Assembly (NCBI RefSeq): GCF_006965485.1
Contig: NZ_CP041360.1
Span: forward strand, 868,001-932,000
DNA: 64,000 nt
Direction: 5' to 3'
From: Spirosoma sp. KCTC 42546
GTDB taxonomy: Bacteria > Bacteroidota > Bacteroidia > Cytophagales > Spirosomataceae
Below the pieces are notes generated by a model. The model did not search any database. It was given only the letters and a program-made list of their open reading frames with translations, and had not been told where the DNA came from. The position numbers were made by a program, and so were the translations under genes. Of the stretch, positions 62,669 through 64,000 are shown in pieces (position 1 is the first letter of the stretch; each line of letters opens with the position of its first letter).

Positions 62669-63877
62669 ATGCCCTCTTTCTTTTTTTTAACCTTACTGGC
62701 GCTGAGTTCATTAGTGATTAGTAAGCCTGCTGAAGAAGACCCAATCACGAAAAAAGCTCAAAAAATTCACCAGCGCGTACTCACGCTCGATACCCATGCC
62801 GATGCGCCCATTATGATGCAGAAGCCGGGTTTTGATGTGGGTACCTCGCACGATACCAAACGGGATCAGTCGCAGATTGACTTTCCACGGATGAAGAAGG
62901 GTGGCATGGACGCTATGTTCTTTGCCGTCTATACCTCCCAAGGCCCCCGGACCGATTCGGGCCATGCCGAGGCCAAACGGAACGCCCTCAATCAATTCGA
63001 TCTGATTCACCAGGCGCTGAAAAAATACCCCGATCAGGCCGAACTAGCGACCTCACCAGCCGATGCGTATCGGATTCAGAAGTTGGGTAAGCGGGCCGTT
63101 TTTATCGGTATGGAAAATGGCTATCCAGTTGGCAAAGATTTGTCGATGCTGAAAACATACTACGACCTTGGCTGCCGATACATCACCCTGACCCACTTTG
63201 CCAATAACCTCATCGGCGATTCATCGACCGACCCGGATGGCCCGATCTATGGTGGCTTGAGCGAATTTGGGAAACAGGTCGTATCGGAAATGAACCGTCT
63301 TGGTATCCTGATCGACGTGTCGCACGTGGCAGATAGTACGTTCTACGATGCATTGGCCCTCTCAAAAGCCCCCGTTATTGCCTCGCATTCCAATTGCCGC
63401 GCCATCTGCGATTTTCCGCGGAACATGACTGATGATATGATTAAGGCCATTGCCGCTAAAGGTGGTGTGGTGCAGGTGAATTTTGTGAGCGATTATCTCA
63501 AAAAACCATCTGCTGAGCACCGGGCGGCCAAAACCAAAATCAGGATGGCGGGCGTAGGTAAAGTACTCTCGGCAGATATGAAAGCACGTCTGGAGGCCCA
63601 GAGCGATTCGGTAGCCAAAGCGTACGCGTCGGAGCGGGCCAGTTTATCAGATATTGTGGATCACATTGATCATATTGTTAAACTGACGAGCATCGACCAC
63701 GTAGGTATTGGTTCCGACTTCGATGGGGGCGGGGGCGTAAATGGTCTCGAAGACGTGAGCGAAATTGAGAACCTGACCGCCGAACTCGTTCGTCGGAAAT
63801 ACTCGGAAGCCGACATTGCCAAGATCTGGGGTGGTAATCTGCTACGGGTGCTGGGGCAGGCGAAGGTAGGGAATTAG
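62669..63877 (+). CDS. secreted membrane dipeptidase (peptidase M19)
   Basis: 402 residues. A short signal-like N-terminus (MPSFFFLTLLALSSLVIS) is followed by the renal-dipeptidase fold: LDTHADAP (His, Asp metal ligands), FIGMENGYPV (bridging Glu), LIDVSHVAD (His) and ASHSNCRAICDFPRNM (His). The C-terminal GIGSDFDGGGGV holds another conserved Asp. Such zinc enzymes cleave dipeptides, including D-amino acid or peptidoglycan-derived ones. Divergent from menG; the roughly 195-bp spacer between them holds both promoters. Confidence 0.93.
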   Translation: MPSFFFLTLLALSSLVISKPAEEDPITKKAQKIHQRVLTLDTHADAPIMMQKPGFDVGTSHDTKRDQSQIDFPRMKKGGMDAMFFAVYTSQGPRTDSGHAEAKRNALNQFDLIHQALKKYPDQAELATSPADAYRIQKLGKRAVFIGMENGYPVGKDLSMLKTYYDLGCRYITLTHFANNLIGDSSTDPDGPIYGGLSEFGKQVVSEMNRLGILIDVSHVADSTFYDALALSKAPVIASHSNCRAICDFPRNMTDDMIKAIAAKGGVVQVNFVSDYLKKPSAEHRAAKTKIRMAGVGKVLSADMKARLEAQSDSVAKAYASERASLSDIVDHIDHIVKLTSIDHVGIGSDFDGGGGVNGLEDVSEIENLTAELVRRKYSEADIAKIWGGNLLRVLGQAKVGN

Positions 63878-63973
63878 TGGAATCGTGAAATAAGTGCAGT
63901 GGTTCATTTAGCGGAGCTGTTCCCTACTTCACTAATTTATTGACTCAACTAATTAACTACTCCACCAATAACC

Positions 63974-64000
63974 ATGTCTCCCGAAGCTGTTTTTAGCCTG
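63974..64000 (+). CDS. 5' start of a gene cut by the window edge
   Basis: ATG followed by eight open codons (MSPEAVFSL). The start resembles that of sodium:solute symporters of Bacteroidetes, but nine residues are not enough to assign it. It follows the dipeptidase by 96 bp on the same strand. Confidence 0.35.

Overview
The window is most likely from a chromosome of the Bacteroidota, order Cytophagales (Spirosoma-like). The right edge carries the menG-porT pair typical of gliding, type IX-secreting Bacteroidetes. Spacers are AT-rich with few Shine-Dalgarno sequences, one promoter fits the Bacteroidetes TTTG/TAnnTTTG form, and the integrases are of the IntDOT kind. About 60.8 kb of the 64 kb is accessory DNA; ordinary chromosome is recognisable only from the tRNA-Val gene (60.8 kb) to the right edge.

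Region 1 (2-15820, all + strand) is a compact cluster of twelve genes. It holds a subtilisin-like S8 peptidase (5' partial), a polytopic membrane protein, a P-loop GTPase, a membrane-anchored partner resembling GTPase-associated (GAP1-type) proteins, a secreted helical protein, two paralogous secreted coiled-coil proteins, a 1109-residue protein of beta-sandwich repeats with one central membrane segment, and small exported proteins, one AMOP-like. It looks like one envelope-spanning GTPase/protease machine of unknown purpose. A broken IS256-family element follows (15843-17163), then two small genes and a large exported TPR-CHAT protease (18567-21914).

Region 2 (about 22.5-41.8 kb) looks like an integrated mobilizable plasmid. 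It has a ParA-like ATPase operon, a MobC-like protein with a relaxase, a RepA-like ATPase, a 20-bp perfect inverted repeat and a Toprim-like primase. Its cargo is a DUF3037/HipA-like pair, a secreted caspase with a lipoprotein, and a type I restriction operon with an embedded DUF262 gene. Three genes here are broken: hsdR by a nonsense codon, and hsdM and the HipA-like kinase by single-base frameshifts in short homopolymers.

Region 3 (41891-60796) is the most interesting part. Two compact integrative elements, A (about 9.4 kb) and B (about 9.5 kb), sit in tandem at the 3' end of tRNA-Val. The tRNA end appears three times as a 13-bp repeat (41891, 51307, 60797). Both share a nearly identical 4-kb core: small HTH protein, tyrosine integrase, VapE-like helicase, iteron-bearing spacer, CHC2/Toprim primase and a GGACTTT/GGCTTT repeat tract. 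On each side of the core is a variable cargo slot. A carries TIR-NACHT-ECF sigma (left, joined across an A10 tract) and a type II restriction-modification pair (right). B carries a nuclease-SIR2 fusion with a helical partner (left) and a DruA-like DUF4338 protein with a two-TM partner (right). The XRE repressors and their putative operators have diverged while the core has not, which may let the two elements coexist. I read these as satellite-like, modular defence carriers.

Region 4 (60798-64000) holds tRNA-Val, porT, menG, a secreted M19 dipeptidase and the first codons of another gene.
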